Assembly: GCA_937967285.1 (NCBI GenBank)
Contig: CALBSU010000302.1
Coordinates: 1 to 9,917 of the forward strand
DNA from: an uncultured Acidobacteriota bacterium
GTDB taxonomy: Bacteria > Acidobacteriota > Blastocatellia > RBC074
Length of the DNA stretch: 9,917 nt
Direction: 5' to 3'
The position numbers and the translations under genes are program-made. The notes beneath the pieces are model-generated. The model worked only from the letters and a program-made list of their open reading frames with translations, had not been told where the DNA came from and ran no database searches. Below, one piece after another: positions 8,297-9,917 of this stretch. Each line of letters starts with the position of its first letter. Position 1 is the stretch's first letter.

Positions 8297-8692
8297 TCAG
8301 TCGCCGCTCAAGGCTCGTCTGAGGGATTCCGGAATCTCGACAGGGACGTTGTCCCTGACCGTCACCACCGTCATCGATCCCTCGAGCGCAAGCTCGCGTT
8401 CCGGATCATCGGCGAAGACCTGAAAATCGTATCTGATCGATGTTCGGCCGAGTTTACCGACCGAAACCCTGAGAATGAAAGGCGCATCGAGCGGAAGCAC
8501 CCGGTGAAATACCGCTTCGACGTGCTTGCGCGGGAATCCGTATTCGGATCCGTCATACATCGTGATGCCGAGCGAGCGGAGCAGTTCGGTCTCCCCTTCC
8601 TCGAAGTATTCGAACATCCGGGGAAAATGGAGCCTGTGCGCGGCATCGGCGTCGGCCCAGCGAATCCTTCTCTTCAGCTCGATGGATACCAT
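8297..8692 (-). CDS. Hotdog-fold acyl-CoA thioesterase (4HBT/YbgC-like)
   Basis: Probable thioesterase that hydrolyses acyl- or aroyl-CoA (or acyl carrier) thioesters; substrate not identifiable. The 131-residue product carries the 4HBT signature near the N-terminus: RRIRWADADAAHRLHFPRMF, with Asp16 at the position of the catalytic Asp of 4-hydroxybenzoyl-CoA thioesterase, then the long hotdog helix FEYFEEGETELLRSLG (about 27-42). Strands follow (FILRVSVGKLGRTSIRYDFQVF, LALEGSMTVVTV). Length is normal. A TTG at 8698 also opens the frame, but GGAG (8703-8700) lies one base from it and 7 bases from the ATG at 8692, so the ATG is chosen. That Shine-Dalgarno starts just past the peptidase stop (gap 13 bases), which suggests coupled expression. 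The His-rich AHRLH stretch replaces the usual GHV/GIV and is somewhat divergent. Confidence 0.85.
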   Translation of the reverse strand: MVSIELKRRIRWADADAAHRLHFPRMFEYFEEGETELLRSLGITMYDGSEYGFPRKHVEAVFHRVLPLDAPFILRVSVGKLGRTSIRYDFQVFADDPERELALEGSMTVVTVRDNVPVEIPESLRRALSGD

Positions 8693-8699
8693 TTTCAAG

Positions 8700-8703
8700 C
8701 TCC
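8700..8703 (-). promoter_or_regulatory. Shine-Dalgarno site that decides the thioesterase start
   Basis: GGAG on the minus strand, 7 bases before the ATG at 8692 and one base from the TTG at 8698. It sits between the peptidase stop and the thioesterase start. Confidence 0.6.
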
Positions 8704-8705
8704 GC

Positions 8706-9917
8706 TCAATTCGAGAGGTGGTCGACCACCTCGTAAAGGAATCTGACGCCGTCCAGAAACGGCCTGACGCCGATCCGTTCGTCGTTGCCGTGAAAGCCGT
8801 CTCCGAGTTCGCGCGGGGACGCGACGAACGGCGAGAACCCGTAGCAGTGGATCCCCAGTTCGCGAAAATAATGGCTGTCGGTGAATCCCGTCAGCACCGG
8901 GTGTGTTATCTCCGAATCCGGGAACCGCTTTCTTGCTACGTGCCTGACCGATCGGACCAGCGCCGTGTCGGTCGGAGACGCGTTGGCGGCAAAGGCCAGA
9001 ATGGGTTCAATCCGGATCGAATCATCCGCGATCACCTTCCGCAATTCGTTGATCCAGCGGTCGAGACTTTCGCCCGGAACCAGGCGAGTGTCGATCTCCG
9101 CGACCGCTTTCGGCGGGATGACATTGATCTTGTTGCTGCCCTCGAGGACAGTGACGGAGATGGTATTGCGGATCACTGCGCGGACGCCCGGATCGAGATC
9201 GAAACTCTTGAGAAACTCAGGGTCGCGCAACTTCTCGCGAAGATTTGCATACCGGGCGGCCTGATCCGGAGGCAGGATGGCGGCGTAGGCTCTGAAAGAC
9301 TGTTCGACCACCGGCGTCAGCTGAACCGGCGGAACATAATCGATAAGCTTGTTGAGCGCCCTGATCAGCCGGTTGACCGCGGATTGCGGCCGGGGGATCG
9401 ACCCGTGACCGGGCTCGCCCGTGGCGGTCAGACGCAGCCAGGCCGGCGTCTTCTCCGAGGGACCGACTCCGATCCCGAAGACCCTGCCCTGTCCGTCGAC
9501 GACATTGCTCCCGCCTTCGTTGAACAGGAATTCGGCATTGGCGAGCAGATCAGGATGAGTCTTAGCAAACCAGCCGGCCCCGAGCAGCCCGCCCGCCTCT
9601 TCATCGCTGGTGGCCAGGAAGATCACGTCCCGTTTGAGCCTTACTCCGGAACGCTTGAGCGTCAGCAGCACCATAAACTGCGCCATCCCGAGCGATTTCA
9701 TGTCCATCGCCCCGCGACCGAAGACGAAGCCGTCGCGGATTTCGCCCTTGAAGGCTTCGGCCGACCAGAACTCCTTCGAATGCGGGACGACATCGATATG
9801 ATTGAGAAGTATCACCGGTCGGGCGCTTCCGTCCCCCTTGATCCGTGCCCAGATCGTACCGCGACCCGGCCATGGCTCGAAGACCTTGTGCTCGATACCT
9901 TCGCGACGGCAGATCTC
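8706..9917 (-). CDS. M20-family zinc metallopeptidase (partial, N-terminus beyond the window)
   Basis: Exo- or dipeptidase/amidohydrolase with two metal ions. The frame stays open to the right edge (EICRREG at the cut), so 403 residues of the C-terminal part are visible and the true start lies outside. Counting from the edge, the M20 residues are all present: His40 and Asp42 in LLNHIDVVP, bridging Asp72 in GRGAMDMKS, catalytic Glu106 and metal Glu107 in TSDEEAGG, Glu134 in FNEGG, and His376 in DGFHGNDERIG. The dimerisation lid domain (about 155-275) begins near GEPGHGSIPRP, with His171. The closest subgroup by style is the carboxypeptidase S/PM20D1-like branch (W after PHSKEF, HGNDER end). 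It is the first visible gene of the peptidase-thioesterase-oxidoreductase unit. Substrate is unknown, and a signal peptide cannot be assessed because the N-terminus is missing. Confidence 0.92.
   Translation of the reverse strand, partial: EICRREGIEHKVFEPWPGRGTIWARIKGDGSARPVILLNHIDVVPHSKEFWSAEAFKGEIRDGFVFGRGAMDMKSLGMAQFMVLLTLKRSGVRLKRDVIFLATSDEEAGGLLGAGWFAKTHPDLLANAEFLFNEGGSNVVDGQGRVFGIGVGPSEKTPAWLRLTATGEPGHGSIPRPQSAVNRLIRALNKLIDYVPPVQLTPVVEQSFRAYAAILPPDQAARYANLREKLRDPEFLKSFDLDPGVRAVIRNTISVTVLEGSNKINVIPPKAVAEIDTRLVPGESLDRWINELRKVIADDSIRIEPILAFAANASPTDTALVRSVRHVARKRFPDSEITHPVLTGFTDSHYFRELGIHCYGFSPFVASPRELGDGFHGNDERIGVRPFLDGVRFLYEVVDHLSN
8715..8732. repeat. 18-base perfect palindrome at the end of the peptidase gene
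   Basis: GAGGTGGTC followed at once by its reverse complement GACCACCTC. It encodes E-V-V-D-H-L, 6 bases before the peptidase stop codon and about 11 bases from the thioesterase Shine-Dalgarno. As RNA it could form a stem of about 7 bp with a tight loop. Confidence 0.5.

Overview
The window reads as ordinary chromosomal core DNA from a GC-rich, Gram-negative (double-membrane) bacterium. A complete Tol-Pal envelope operon with a Pal lipoprotein shows an outer membrane. Two features suggest Acidobacteriota: Pal carries Ig-like repeats ahead of its OmpA domain, and atpD-atpC stand apart from the other ATP synthase genes. That placement is an inference from protein style only, not a database match. 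I found no mobile element, CRISPR array, tRNA, rRNA or phage gene.

Layout. (1) Positions 16-4364, minus strand: the tol operon, transcribed tolQ - tolR - tolA-like - tolB - pal, with gaps of 3, 11, 11 and 52 bases. TolQ, TolR and the TolA-like protein would form the proton-driven inner-membrane machine. TolB (periplasm) and Pal (outer membrane, peptidoglycan-bound) are its outer partners. (2) 4365-4579: a divergent intergenic region with a candidate promoter for tolQ, a weak candidate for the plus-strand gene, and a small hairpin in that gene's leader. (3) 4580-5056, plus strand: a small exported protein of unknown function, the only plus-strand gene. (4) 5062-5130: a strong inverted repeat between converging genes, read as a bidirectional terminator, with a second hairpin that competes for the same bases. 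(5) 5148-7023, minus strand: atpC and atpD, encoding F1 epsilon and beta, behind their own candidate promoter near 7184-7212 and a leader of about 150 bases. (6) 7258-9917, minus strand: a tight three-gene unit, M20 metallopeptidase (cut by the window edge), hotdog-fold thioesterase, then zinc-less MDR oxidoreductase.

Several starts differ from the longest open frame because of Shine-Dalgarno spacing or family length: pal (1005), tolQ (4310, TTG), atpD (7023) and the thioesterase (8692). I see no clear evidence for a new multi-gene system. The observations worth a second look are the mutually exclusive hairpins at 5062-5130, the Ig-repeat Pal, the split atpDC, the unknown exported protein with its leader hairpin, and an 18-base perfect palindrome at the end of the peptidase gene.
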